Below the pieces are notes generated by a model, which did no database searches, was not told the DNA's origin, and saw only the letters and a program-made list of their open reading frames with translations. The translations under genes were made by a program, and so were the position numbers. Positions 49,682 to 61,192 of a DNA stretch of 64,000 bases are shown here, piece by piece (the first letter of the stretch is position 1; each line of letters begins with the position of its first letter). Origin of the DNA: Amphirosellinia nigrospora (Eukaryota > Ascomycota > Sordariomycetes > Xylariales > Xylariaceae); the NCBI GenBank assembly GCA_004123355.1, contig SCHM01000004.1, positions 4,434,316-4,498,315 on the forward strand, given 5' to 3'.

Positions 49682-50550
49682 ATGTCGGGGAATCGTAACT
49701 ATGATTTCTTAGTAGGTCTACTGCTCCCTTTCGTGTATTGCACCACAACTCCTTTAGCAGCAATATTGGATGAGGCACATGACTAATTGGGGGCTACTGT
49801 GGACAGATCAAGCTCCTGCTGATTGGCGACTCGGGCGTGGGCAAATCATGCTGCCTGCTACGGTTTAGCGAGGACTCTTTCACGCCCTCTTTCATTACAA
49901 CCATCGGCATCGACTTCAAGATCCGGACCATTGAGTTGGATGGCAAGCGCGTGAAGCTCCAGATATGGGATACTGCTGGCCAGGAACGATTCCGGACCAT
50001 CACGACGGCCTACTACCGCGGTGCCATGGGCATTCTCCTCGTTTACGACGTTACCGACCAAAGATCATTTGAAAGTAAGCTAGGCCTGAAACGTGTCCCC
50101 TATTTTATATAATGTTTCCCCGAATCCGGATAGTCCATACATAAGTTGCCTGCCTTGGACGTATCATTTCTCTTGGTAATGGGCGTCGTTCGTCAAATTT
50201 ACCCTCTGGATCCGGCTAACACAGGCTTCTTCTATATAGATATCCGAACATGGTTCGCCAACGTAGAACAACATGCAACCGAAGGTGTCAACAAGATTCT
50301 GATTGGAAACAAGTGTGACTGGGAAGAGAAGCGTGTAGTATCAACAGAGCAAGGCGAAGCCCTGGCAAACGAGCTGGGTATCCCATTTCTCGAGGTCTCG
50401 GCCAAGAGCAACATCAACATCGACAAAGCATTCTACAACCTAGCAGCAGACATCAAGAAGCGAATCATCGATACTGCCAAGACAGATCCGTCAACTTCTA
50501 ACATCCCTGTTGGCCGTGCAACCACGGAATCCGGTGGCAAATGCTGTTAA
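49682..50550 (+). CDS. SEC4: Rab GTPase Sec4/Rab8
   Basis: Three exons: 49682-49711, 49807-50074 and 50240-50550. They give 202 residues with exact phases and no frameshift. [10 protein letters not shown] is followed by GDSGVGKSC (G1), the effector loop [25 protein letters not shown] (G3), GNKCD (G4) and EVSAKSN (G5). It ends GGKCC for double geranylgeranylation. The effector region and C-terminal half match fungal Sec4/SrgA rather than Ypt1. Sec4 directs Golgi-derived secretory vesicles to the exocyst at the hyphal tip. Intron 2 (165 bp) is longer than intron 1 (95 bp). Confidence 0.93.
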
Positions 50551-51175
50551 AAAGCTACTATGTTTCGAGTGGATAACGTACAATGAAAGAGATGGAGATG
50601 TGATAGACGGAAAGAGGCGGAAGATTGAGGTAGACCACGTGAACACCCTGCCGTTTCGCCGTCCGTTGAGCTCGTTGGTATAGCTTCAGATGCAGAGTGG
50701 AGGAACTGAGCGTTGGTACTGCGTGTCTCTTTGAGCATCGAACAGTAGATCCGGGACATGGTTCACAGAGAACGAGAGCGTAATTGCACAAGGAGGAGCT
50801 CCTGAAGGTCGACAGTGCTGTCTGTATCATCAATTGGAGGGGGCAATCTCGTCGTTTTGGGGGGATATGACCAGAAAGGAGCGTGCTTCGCGATAGATAT
50901 TCCCAGAAGCATGAAAGAACCGCACATTGCCTTCCTTGCCTTCGGGAAATATGGGGACAAAATTATCGTCTGTCGGAGTTTCGGTTGATATGGGTCTTAA
51001 TACACTTTATTTTCTCGGTATTGAATGTTTTCACGTGAGATGTTGATTTCTATTCTATACGGCAGCCCGTGGATACTGTTTCATATTTCGATTCATGGGT
51101 CAGATCCTGTGACATGTTGGCTTATTGTCTGTATGTCATATCTACATGAAACTACGCGGGTATCTCATTTCCACC
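50551..51175. other. Intergenic between convergent SEC4 and the mitochondrial-protein gene
   Basis: About 625 bases, no coding signal; both 3' UTRs. Confidence 0.6.
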
Positions 51176-52650
51176 TCACCAAAGAACTGTTGCATTGATT
51201 ATCCTACTTTCCTCCCATGAAAGCTGATCCTTGTCCCCGCCGCCCATCCGTAACTTCAGCTCGCGACGATGCCAGTTCAGTACAAAGCGATGAGTTTCCT
51301 CTTTGTCCGTAAAGGGGATGATGAACCGAGGATATTGCCTATGCTTCCTATCGTCATCTTCCGCCATCTGTATGGCGTTGACGGCGCTCTCGGGATCATT
51401 GCCGCTTTTCGAATCACCATCCTCGTAGTTCACGCCTTGTGTAAAAAACTCGTTATTGACGAGTGGTTCCTTTGTGCTATCTAGCTGGACCTTGTCCTTG
51501 GCTTTTATAATGCTCTTCCCGAAGGGCAGTATGCCGTTCTCTAGGTCGGTGATACGCCACGCGAGGTTGCGGCGGACGTTGTCGTCCTCGATGGCGCGCC
51601 GGAGGGTGTCGAGGTCAAGCCGGCCGCCGTCGAGACGGATCAGGACCAGGAACTTGGACCCGGCGGCCGCGGCCAGCTGGTCGACGGAGTTGCCCTCGAG
51701 GTACAGCTGGGCGATGCGGGCCGGGGGCGCGCGCGACAACTGCACGCGGAGACGCTGGCTGGGCGGCACGAGCGTGGACGAGCGCACCAGCGTCGCCACG
51801 TCCTCGCCCGCGGCGGTGCGCCGCAGCCCTACGGGAAGGGGTCCCTGTTGTAACCTGTTCCAGCGCCCGTGGTGCGCGGCGGGCACGTATGCCTTGCCCA
51901 AGTTCCAGAGCTGCTCCAGCCGGTCCTTGTAGGCCACCGCTGCCTCGTGCGTGTCGAAGAGGATGAAGTAGTCTCCCTTTGGCTCGAGGGTGTCGGGGTC
52001 GCGGGCTTGGATCACTTGGGGGGAGGCGAGGGTTGGTTAGCTAGCTAGTTATTTACTCTCAAAGGGTAATGTCGTCGTCGTTGGTGGTTTTATCCTTCCT
52101 TTGACTATGCCGCCACCCAACCCTCGACGTGCTTCCCCTTCATCCCGAGACGCAGGAAATCGCTCTCTGCCAGGCTCTTGCTCGCGGCGCCGAGGACCAG
52201 CATGCCCTTGGCGCGGTTGGCTGGGGAGTAGAGCTCCGATATGTCCTGAGCCGAGAGGTTGTCTTCGTTTATCAGCAGGTCCTCGGGTAAGGCCAGACGG
52301 GGCGGCTCGCTGTCCTCGTCGTTGAAGAGCTGGGACACCCAAGCGTTCCTGGGTACGTCGTCGGCATCGGAGCCAGGTTTTATCTTGGCTCGTAACTTCT
52401 TGACCTCGTCTGGGAATAGCTGTTCGAAGAGCGACGGCTTGGGTTCGGGCGGAGCGGCAGACGAAGAATCCCCATCTTGGTGGTTGTTTTCTTTGTCGTC
52501 CTTGCTGCTCTCGTTGCGACGGCTCTCACCGTGGTGGAAGAAAAGTGCGGGGGAGGCGGTGGCGGGTCGCCATGTTGCAGTCACCGATCGCAAGAGAGGC
52601 CGATGGAGCTGTCGTAGGAGCATGAGGCGGCGTGCTGTAGTGCCCTGCAC
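51176..52650 (-). CDS. Predicted mitochondrial protein of unknown function
   Basis: ATG 52650 opens an Arg-rich, acid-free stretch of about 40 residues (MQGTTARRLMLLRQLHRPLL...), a likely mitochondrial presequence. It is followed by an acidic linker and then SLFEQLFPDEVKKLRAKI and FLRLGMKGKHVEGW. The second exon (from about 52016) reads VIQARDPDTLEPKGDYFILF, DTHEAAVAYKDRLEQLWNLG and a roughly 200-residue C-terminal half ending LSWEESRIINATVLW. The alternating beta-like pattern around DYFILF suggests an RNA-binding-type fold, but this is only inference. Near 52105-52125 the coding end and the splice donor appear damaged. Reading GWGGGIVK with one extra G, and a GTAAGG donor with its T restored, would make a normal splice to the acceptor at about 52017. 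I recognise the family only as conserved in filamentous ascomycetes. Confidence 0.62.
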
Positions 52651-53341
52651 ATTTTAAGGCTTTGGATGCTGGGTTGGTGAGAGGTTGTAGAAATTGTTTC
52701 TATCTAGATTACGCTGTATCCATATTACTACCCCTCGTTGTAACGATTTATGCTACTTAGCGGTTCCATCTCTCTAACTGAGGTTTCTTAGGTAATCCGA
52801 GGTACCTAAAAAGTAGGTATTTAAGTCATCCGAACTTTTACAATAACTTATAGTTGCCCAAATATCAATTGTGTGCTTTTATTGAAGCCTATGAGTTCAC
52901 AATGAGATGGGATACCACTTCAGGTGCCGTGGAGGGCAATATTCCAAAGATGGAGGGGTGAGAGATACCTAGGCAGGTACCTCACCAAGGATTGAACAAG
53001 TCCAACAAAACCTCATCCCATTCAACAATTGAGAAACACGAGCTCAAGGCTTTTATGCTTCGTTAAGAGGAAGTACAAATACCTTGCTAGAATGTGATAT
53101 TGGAAGTTGGCAGGAAAGCTGCCATAGGTACCTGTCCAGGTGAGCTGAGCCTGAATAAAAGTAGCGAGCACGCTAAACCCAATTTGTCGTGTTCTAGAAG
53201 AGTAGCAAAACTCCGAATATAAGTTTGTTGCACTTACCTCAATTAGTGTAAATAGGTGCATTTCCCCCGTACCAATCCCACTTCATATTTTTGGGCCAAC
53301 GCTTATTATGTCTTGGTATAAGTAAATAAGTCGTACCGAAA
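52651..53341. promoter_or_regulatory. Divergent intergenic region upstream of AFG2
   Basis: About 690 bases between two divergent starts. It contains several AGGTA/TACCT motifs (52788-52825 and 52976-52992). No gene is seen. Confidence 0.5.
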
Positions 53342-55561
53342 ATGAAGGACGAATACAAGATACGCATCCAGCCCACGGATGTGGTTGGGCAGAAAAATCC
53401 GACTCATAAGAACGCTGCCAAGATATTTATTCATCCCTCCACTTTTGCGCAAGCTGGTTTCACCACTGGAAACTCTTGTCGTGTAGAAGTGAACGGTGCG
53501 CAGAGAGAAGCGGTTGCCTGGCCGGGAGACTCCAAGGTCGCCAATAATATCGCGTCCATCAGCCGAGTTTTTCAGAGTGTCGCTAACCTCGAGCTCGGCC
53601 AAATTATTCGAGTTGTCCCCGGAGGCCCCGTCCCTAGTGCTCAGATTGTTGTGATAAGAGAAATCACTTCTGATATCCCTCCTCTACCTGACTCGGGCGA
53701 CGATCATCAGCGATGGAAGAATCACCTCGAGTATAAACTTGGTAGGGCTCACCCCCTTGTTTCAAAGGATATAAGCCAACCTTAGACACAGAACTCGCAG
53801 ATTATATCTTGCCTGGAACCGCGTTCGAAGATGTGCCCTTGTGGGGTTCTCAACGCTCTTTTATTATTGAGTCTGTCAACGGAAGTACAAAGGGAGTGGC
53901 AAAATGTGACCCTACTACCACGGTTGTCGAAATCTCTAATGGTGAAGCTGCTGGCGTTGTTGGCAAGCTTAGACTTAAGCCCCTTCCAAATATGGCCCGG
54001 CAAATTGAGCGGTTCAATGACTTTCTTAACGAGTACGATGATGAGCTAGAGAATGACGCAATACCTCCTTTTACATGTGGGATTGTCATCGGTGGTAGCC
54101 ACGGCACCGGGAAAACCATGCTCCTTGATCATATCGCCGCAACGCGCTGGGGGCGAGTGGTGCGAATTACAGGACGTGATAAGCCTTCAGAAATCGAAAC
54201 TATCTTTAAAACCGCTGTAGAACAGAATGGTGCAACGATAATCCTTATTGACAACATTACTAAGCTCATAGGCAAAATCAATCCAAACCGAAGTAGGTTA
54301 TATCGAAGCAATTCAATATGGCCTCGATAAGTTAGCTACGAAGGCACAGACGGACAACAGACGACCTAGTGTTCTAGTTGCCGCTACGTGTCTCGATTAT
54401 CAAGATGATATCCCATACGATCTACAACTTCCTGGTCGGTTTTGGGAACACATCAACCTTTCTACGCCAGACGTACTTGGACGTGCAGAAATCTTACGCT
54501 CAATGAGGCCACCATTTCCCCCACATGACTTCGACAAGTGTATATCAGATCTTGTAGATCGGACACATGCATTTACTGGAGCCGACCTACGGAACCTCCT
54601 TGCCAAGGCCATGCAAGTGCGAAGAAAACGAGCAGGGCCGCAATCGGGTGTGCCTCTTGAAATTGATGATGTCATGAAAATATTTAAGGAAGTTCGGCCA
54701 TCTGCGATGAGAGATATCAATCTAAAACCGCCGACAATACATTGGAGCGACATTGGTGGCTATGAGGATGTCAAATTGGCTCTCCAGGACGTACTGAGAG
54801 CTCCTGACGTAAGTTAGTCTTTGAGATTTAGATTTCCACGACTGATAAGAATCACAGGGCCTCCAAGAGAATCACTGGGTGCCGTCGAATGGTGTTCTCC
54901 TATACGGCCCTCCAGGTTGCTCCAAAACCATGACTGCACAAGCCATGGCAACCGAAACAGGGTTTAACTTCTTCTCGGTTAAAGGTGGAGAGCTTCTCAA
55001 CATGTACGTTGGAGAGACGGAGCGATCTATCCGCAACATCTTCAAACGAGCCGCCGAGGCGAGCCCGAGTATCATCTTCTTCGACGAGATCGACTCTCTG
55101 GCAGGCACTAGGTCCGCCGGCTCAAGCGGCGGCGGCGGTGTTCAGGCTGTCACCACGCTGCTTACGGAGATGGCTGGTTTCGAGGAGAGGGGCCAGGTCT
55201 TCATCCTCGCTGCCACCAACAGACCTGACGCCCTTGATCCCGCTCTCCTACGCCCGGTCGATTCGACGAGTTGATTTACGTACCCCTCCCGGACGTCAAG
55301 GCGCGCGAAGCCATCATCTCAAGAATGTCTAAAAAACTCATGTTCAAGGACATAGACGTGGGGGAGTTGGCACGTATGACGGAAGGGTATTCGGGAGCTG
55401 AGATCTCACGTATATGTGGTAGTGCGTTCAGCAGGAGCAGAGGAGATGGAGATAATGCGACTGCCATGGAGGTCTTAAAAGAGAAGATCCGGAGTACGCC
55501 TAAAGGTGTTACTTGTGAGCACTTGAGTTATTTTACTAATTGGCAGAACGATAGGAAATAG
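53342..55561 (+). CDS. AFG2: AAA+ ATPase Afg2/Drg1 (60S ribosome biogenesis)
   Basis: About 720 residues with one intron (54809-54857). The N-terminal domain is double-psi-barrel-like ([19 protein letters not shown]...). AAA domain D1 has Walker [10 protein letters not shown] but IDN in place of the usual Walker B DE ([12 protein letters not shown]). D2 has Walker A GPPGCSKT, which is characteristic of Afg2/SPATA5, then Walker [16 protein letters not shown], sensor [17 protein letters not shown] and arginine-finger region. Afg2 strips Rlp24 from cytoplasmic pre-60S subunits. Frame breaks: near 53766 (one A), 54297 and 55258 (one G, restoring LLRPGRFDEL), plus unclear coding around 54858-54895 just before D2. 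All resemble the single-base losses seen elsewhere. The extreme C-terminus is short and ends NWQNDRK. Confidence 0.83.
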
Positions 55562-57227
55562 AATTATAGCACTGCTTATGCGATAAGTAGCGGCGGCTAC
55601 TGCTGACGCGAAGGCTTCTTCTACCCTGAGCATTATTAACATATGCCGTCCCAAGAACGCAAACATGCACAACGCTGACTTCACTCCAGGTGTACCATGA
55701 GGACAAGTGCTGCTATTGAAGTTGCTCTCTCCTGGCGTCGCGTCTCTCCCGTCCCCCCTCCGTCCTTCTATGTTTTCGCACCTTAGTTCCGCCCACCAGA
55801 GGAAGGTGACAACTCAATCGCGTCCCTTGTTGTTCTGCTCAACTAAGACTTGACGGATTTTCCGTTTTATCTCTCTCTTTTTTAATCCGTTTATGTGAAT
55901 CTTGTTCTTAAATTTTGGGTTTATTATTTACATAGTAATTTAGAAACCAGGGGGCTTAAGACGTTACAGGCCATGGTACAGTATGTACATAGTATGTAGT
56001 GTTTTGGCCAACCCCCTTTGCCACTGCTGCATAACCCAAGGGGTAGAACCCTGCCATTTTATACTTGAATAGAATAGCCAACATGTATAAGACAAATAGT
56101 TGTAAGCATATATAAAAAGGATAATCAAGGCTTAAATTTTAATTGGTTTATGTTGTTCTTGTTTTGAATTTCTTTTGATTCTACTAAGTAATTATTATTT
56201 AGCTGGATGGACATTGCCCTGGCAGTCAAGGATTAGTTCGTCGTACCTCTTTTTATCTTTTTTAGGAATAGTCGGTGAATGCACTCCGCATCTAGCGCAA
56301 TCGGAAGAATCCAGGGCGGTACCTTATCTCTCCCATGAAACACGTTGTACTAGGTAATACCCTGTAGGTACTTAGATATAGGTAACGCTCTACTGGATTT
56401 CGATATCCGGAAGGTTGAAAGCTAACAATGAGAATTTAGAAGAATAAAGAGCGCCATAGTGTCTTACACTACTCTAACAATCTGTAGTGTAGATGGAAGC
56501 TTACATATAACTCGATTTCTTTAGCCTGCAATTTTACTTACACGTGAGGCAGTGGTAGGCAATGACAAAGCCCAATCACGTCCCGTGGGTCGCTAGCCTG
56601 CAGCACGCCGCAGCGCACTAGACACAAATCTGACAGGTCGAAGAAGGACCAAGGAAGACCCTGGTTGCATTCAATTGCATCATCTACATCTACAGCTACA
56701 TCTACATTGATAGGTTAGGATATTCACCTCGACCTATTCGAGGTCTGGGCATCCTGTGAACCGTGGTATTGTTCAGATACAGATTTCAAGCCACCCGACA
56801 TACAACATCCCATGCCTACATAATTAATCATCCACCTACCAAGACGAGAAGCGTGCACACACACACACATACAATCTACTTCTAAGTAGGTACGCTGATG
56901 CCAACCATCTCACAAGTCACGAGCCACAAGTACACGGGCACAGAAGCACCGGACACAGCCTCCGGAGCACATCCTCCTCTTCTCTTTTCTCCCTTCTCCC
57001 CTCGCCGCAAGAAATGACGATCGCCGGCGAGTCCCGCATTGTATTCACCCTCGAGACTATCACGCGGTGACAAACACCGTCACCGCCACTATTCCTGCCA
57101 CCTGGGCTTGGGATATTGAGGATCCCTTACTTCCCCGAAAGAGAGGCAGTTCCTTCGGTGACGGGAAGAGCCACTACACAGGCCCATTGAATCAATAATA
57201 CACGCATTCATCACCACCGCCACCATC
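55562..57227. other. Intergenic, upstream of the Rab24-like gene
   Basis: About 1.7 kb. A (CA)n run at about 56856-56868 and C/T-rich leader sequence from 56940. No gene is recognised. Confidence 0.5.
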
Positions 57228-58291
57228 ATGTCCTCGTTAGAGGCTAAGATAGTCGTGCTCGGGTCTCAGGGCGTCGGCAAGACCTCACTGGTCACACGTT
57301 ACTGCAAGGGCGCATTTAATCCAGCCCAGACCACTTCCACAGTAGGCGCAAGCTTCATGGCGAAGCGCGTTGTTGACAGCGATACCGACACCGTGGTGCG
57401 GTTACAAATTTGGGACACAGGTAACGCTCTTTACCATCTTTTTTACTGGTTTCGCCGATGCTGATTGATTCCCCTGTAACAGCTGGCCAAGAGCGATTCC
57501 GCTCAATATCTCGACTCTATTACCGTGGCGCCAACGCCTGCATTCTTTGCTACAGTATTACAGACGCCAACTCTTTCGCCGAGATGGGCATATGGCTAAC
57601 TGAGCTGCGCCGGAACCTGCCACCTGATATCGTGCTGCATGTTGTGGGTACGAAAGCAGACATCGTTGCGCGTGACCCGAGCCGGCGCGAAGTCCCCTTC
57701 GAGCGCTGCATAGCATACGTCGCAGAGAATCTGGCCCCTGGCCTAGGCTGCACGCCGCCTCCCACCGCAATATCCGCGGGGCTGATGGGCCTTTCATTGC
57801 CGCTGAGCGCCACTCAGTCGCATACCACGACATCGGGGACCTCGGGCTCGATGATGACGACACCGCTGGGACCGGCGCCCTCGAGCGCACCAGAACCCCG
57901 CAGTCCGAGTAGCAAGCGGAGTAGCGGGTTCTGGGGGCAGGAAGTCGGGTGGGACGCGTGCCACGAGATCAGCGCCGAGAGCGGCGAGGGCGTCGAGGAG
58001 GTGTTCCGGGTGGTGACGCGCAAACTCGTCGAGCAGAACCGCAAGATTCAGCAGGCTATCCTGGCCGCTACGTCGACGCCGGGGCTTAGCACGCCCGGTA
58101 TCGAGTCTGAGGGCTATTTCGACGGCGTGAACCCGAGGGGCAGTTTTCGCGTCGGCAGGGATCGGAGGAGCTGGCTCTTCTCTCCCGGGTTCTCGCCCGC
58201 CGTGACCGTTGAGAATGCGGGGAACGGCGGCACAAACCAGCAAGCCGGCAACATAGATGATGGGGATAAGGGAGGCAGGAGATGTTGCTAG
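57228..58291 (+). CDS. Rab24-like small GTPase with a low-complexity insertion
   Basis: Two exons (57228-57420, 57483-58291) give 333 residues, in frame throughout. MSSLEAKIVVLGSQGVGKTS (G1) leads to STVGASFMAKRV, where Rab24 has GAAFVAK. Then come [20 protein letters not shown] (G3) and GTKAD instead of the usual NKxD (G4), which Rab24 also shares as TKSD. About 80 residues of Ser/Pro/Thr-rich sequence are inserted before the G5 element (CHEISAESGEG). A further roughly 80-residue tail ends GGRRCC, a prenylation signal. Rab24 in animals works in late autophagy; a similar role here is only a suggestion. Typical Rabs are 200-220 residues, so the insertion and tail are notable. The unusual G4 may lower guanine affinity. 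Confidence 0.82.
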
Positions 58292-59377
58292 TGTACTTGT
58301 GAGGTGGGCTCAGGCATGCGTTGTAGGAGACTAGGGCTGAGGCATCGCGGTTTTGGACTGAGAGCATGTGAGAGCTATGGAAGTTTGGCCTCGAAGGTTA
58401 GTAATAACTGGAACAAGTCGAAGTCTGGCATTGGAACGGATTTATAGTTTCCTACACGCAACCGGCACCGTTTGATTGTTTTTGTTGCTTACGGTACGGC
58501 ACGGCACGGCACGGCGCAGCACGGGCATAACAGGTATGGCAGGCATGGCATGGCGAGGCGTTCTTGGGCATGGTTGATAGTCTTGCACCGGCATAGGTAT
58601 AGGTAAAGCTAGGGATAATCCGCAATCACTAGACGTGTTTTTTTCGAGAGACTTGATCTCCGTCGGGCTACATTTATGCTGCGTGTGTGGGTGGACATGA
58701 CAGGTCTACCAAACTCCTTGATCTAAAAACTTGTTACCTTGCCTCCCTTCCTGGTAGGATATTGGTATTTTAGCTACAGCACATTGAGAAGTAGATGGTA
58801 ATTGTTTATATCTTATCTCATTCATTCAAACTGAAACTGAGGACCTTACTGTACCACCCCTAACCAGTCTTGTTCTTTCTAAGCATTTACGAGACTTGAA
58901 ACGTAAAAACAACGATTAATTAGGTAGGTAGCTTTAGCTATATGCCTAGATGCCCTACTCGCGACAGCCGCGACTCGAGATCCCTCCTCCACCTTCCTAC
59001 GTCTCTATCTATACGTCATTCTTGTAGCGATACTGCCAAAATAGAGGCGGCCCTCCCCAAGAAGTAACAATCAACCCGAGCAGAACATAGCTGCCCGGGT
59101 TTGAGGAAACCCGCAGCATATCAAGATGGCACGTTTGCCTCAATTACCTTAGGTGCTTTACCTCTGCACACCTGAACGCTACTGGCTACATATATACTGC
59201 CACCCCGCCATTCTACTCGTTCAACTGCTAGTTTTACCTCGAGGGGACGTGATGCGTCTGATGGCTCTTGGACATGCCGTCGCTTGGAGACGTAAGTTAT
59301 CAACCAAGATCTAAGTGTGCCCTGAATCAATCACAACACATAAACAACCCACTGCGGCCCCGATTCATGATGTGACG
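58292..59377. other. Intergenic, includes an ACGGC pentamer repeat
   Basis: About 1.1 kb. The units ACGGT/ACGGC repeat about six times at 58491-58525. A TTAGGTAGGTAGC motif lies near 58920. A possible extra 5' exon of the next gene (ATG at about 59250, donor GTAAGT near 59291) cannot be confirmed. Confidence 0.5.
58491..58525 (+). repeat. ACGGC pentamer tandem repeat
   Basis: Seven imperfect copies of a five-base GC-rich unit in the 3' flank of the Rab24-like gene. Confidence 0.85.
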
Positions 59378-60930
59378 ATGGCTTTCTCACGGTTATCGTC
59401 TTTACATCCAACATGGATGGGGACACCGGCTTTAATGTCGCACGGCTGCGAAAACAGAAAACTAACAGTAAATTATCAACAGCTACCACCGGAGCTTGTC
59501 CATAAGGTGTTCGTGGATGGCGATATTTTGGGCCTCAAGGATCTAGCTGCGCTCGCGCTCACCAGTCGCTGGCTTCATACGCTTGCGAATCCTTCGCTTT
59601 ACAGGCTGGAGGCACGGGATCCAAAAAGTTACGTTTTCTACGCCGCGGCTGAATCTGGACATACAGGCCGATTGCAGAAGTTCATTGGTGTTGGATTCGA
59701 CGTGAACCAATATTGGTTTTCCGAGTACTCGGGGGCCCGGTTGGCAGATTTGCTGATCCGCAAGCGTTGGGAGGAACGAGTTATATCGACCGATCAAGCA
59801 CTCATAGCCCAATATGAAGCAGATGTTAGATGGCATACGAGCCATAAACGATTTCGATATCGGCATATTACTGAAGATGATGACAAGATGAGAGAGAATC
59901 TTTCGGACTCGCAAAATTCTGACTTTTTGGGTTCTTCGAAAGGGAGTATCGATGACGACGTCTCTCGGTTTTGGACTGCCCTCCACTTGGCTGCTACCAA
60001 CGGCCAAGATGAAACCGTTCAGTTCTTGATAGACCAAGGAGCAAATATCGACGCACCCTCCAGGAGGCTGTGCTGTTGCACTCAAGTAATAGCATGTCTA
60101 GCCATCTCCATGACATACCCTTTGATGACCACGAGTATGACCCAATGTGGTCACCTCTACATATAGCTATCTGTCAAGGACATGTGTCGACCGCGAAGTT
60201 GCTCCTGCGTCGTGGAGCTTCTATTGTCGTCGATCTTAGTGTGTTCAAGTTCGAGGAGTTCCAGATGAGGATTCAAATCAGCGGATTAGATTATGTGCCG
60301 GCTGAGGAGGTAACTGCGAGGTTAGATCCCCATAATCGATGCACCGCTCTCCACGCCGCATGTTATTATAATATGTACTCGCTTGTGAAGTTTTTAATGG
60401 AAGACGGTTATCAATCAAACGTCGACGCAAAAGACAGATTTGGGCAAACACCATTCGCATATGCCTTTTGTGCGGGCAATCTTGCTCAGATCGGCCCGTA
60501 CCTCCGAAGCAAAGGATGTGATATTGATATCTTTTTGGGTGGACCTTTCGGGGGTGGAGCTTTCGGGCGGGGATCCAGATGTGTAGGGACTCCTCTTATG
60601 ATGGCTTGCCGAGCGGTCCGATTTGATCACGCGATCAGCCTGGTCGAGCTCGGCGCTGGCGTTAACTGTATCGATTTACGAACCGGTCGCACTCCTCTGC
60701 ATACATGCACGCTTTCACCCTATTTGCTCATGCCTACTATCCGTTCTCGGTGGCAAGAAATACAGGAGCCATGGAAAAATCTTATCCACAAGCTACTGGA
60801 AGCGGGCGCGTGTACCACCGTAGTGAAGGAATATGGGACAACTCTTCGCGAGTGGTTCGTGAATGTTGGGGATATTAGGATGTTGCGCTTGCTCAAGACC
60901 TTTGGAGTTGATGCAGACATAGAACTTTGA
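59378..60930 (+). CDS. F-box and ankyrin-repeat protein
   Basis: ATG 59378 (MAFSRLSSLHPTWMGTPALM) precedes an F-box-like motif (QLPPELVHKVFVDGDILGLK, then LAALALTSRWLHTLANPSLY). At least five ankyrin-type repeats follow, recognisable by TALHLAATNGQDETVQFLID, WSPLHIAICQGHVSTAKLLL, CTALHAACYYNMYSLVKFLM, GTPLMMACRAVRFDHAISLV and GRTPLHTC. The stop is at 60930. The frame changes between about 60070 and 60130, right after GANIDAPSRR; a one-base indel is likely. F-box proteins of this kind would recruit targets to an SCF ubiquitin ligase through the repeats. Such genes are numerous and fast-evolving in fungi, so the target is unknown. If an upstream exon exists, the true start lies near 59250. Confidence 0.75.
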
Positions 60931-61192
60931 TTAAAGTACACCCTAAAAAGTTGCCTGACTCGTATAGTAATGGACTTGCCTAACATCAAATTTAGCCACA
61001 GAGGGCGTTTAAGTGTAGAAGTATTCATTGTTCAAGACAGAGGTTGAAATATATACTAGCTCAAGAATACTACGATTATGCCCAGCCTAGCAACCTACCT
61101 ACATGGACGGTAGATAGATAAAGAGGTAGGGTAATTAGAGAATTTTTATCTTATACACACTGTAATGGTAGCTCAAGCAGCTATTGATACTC

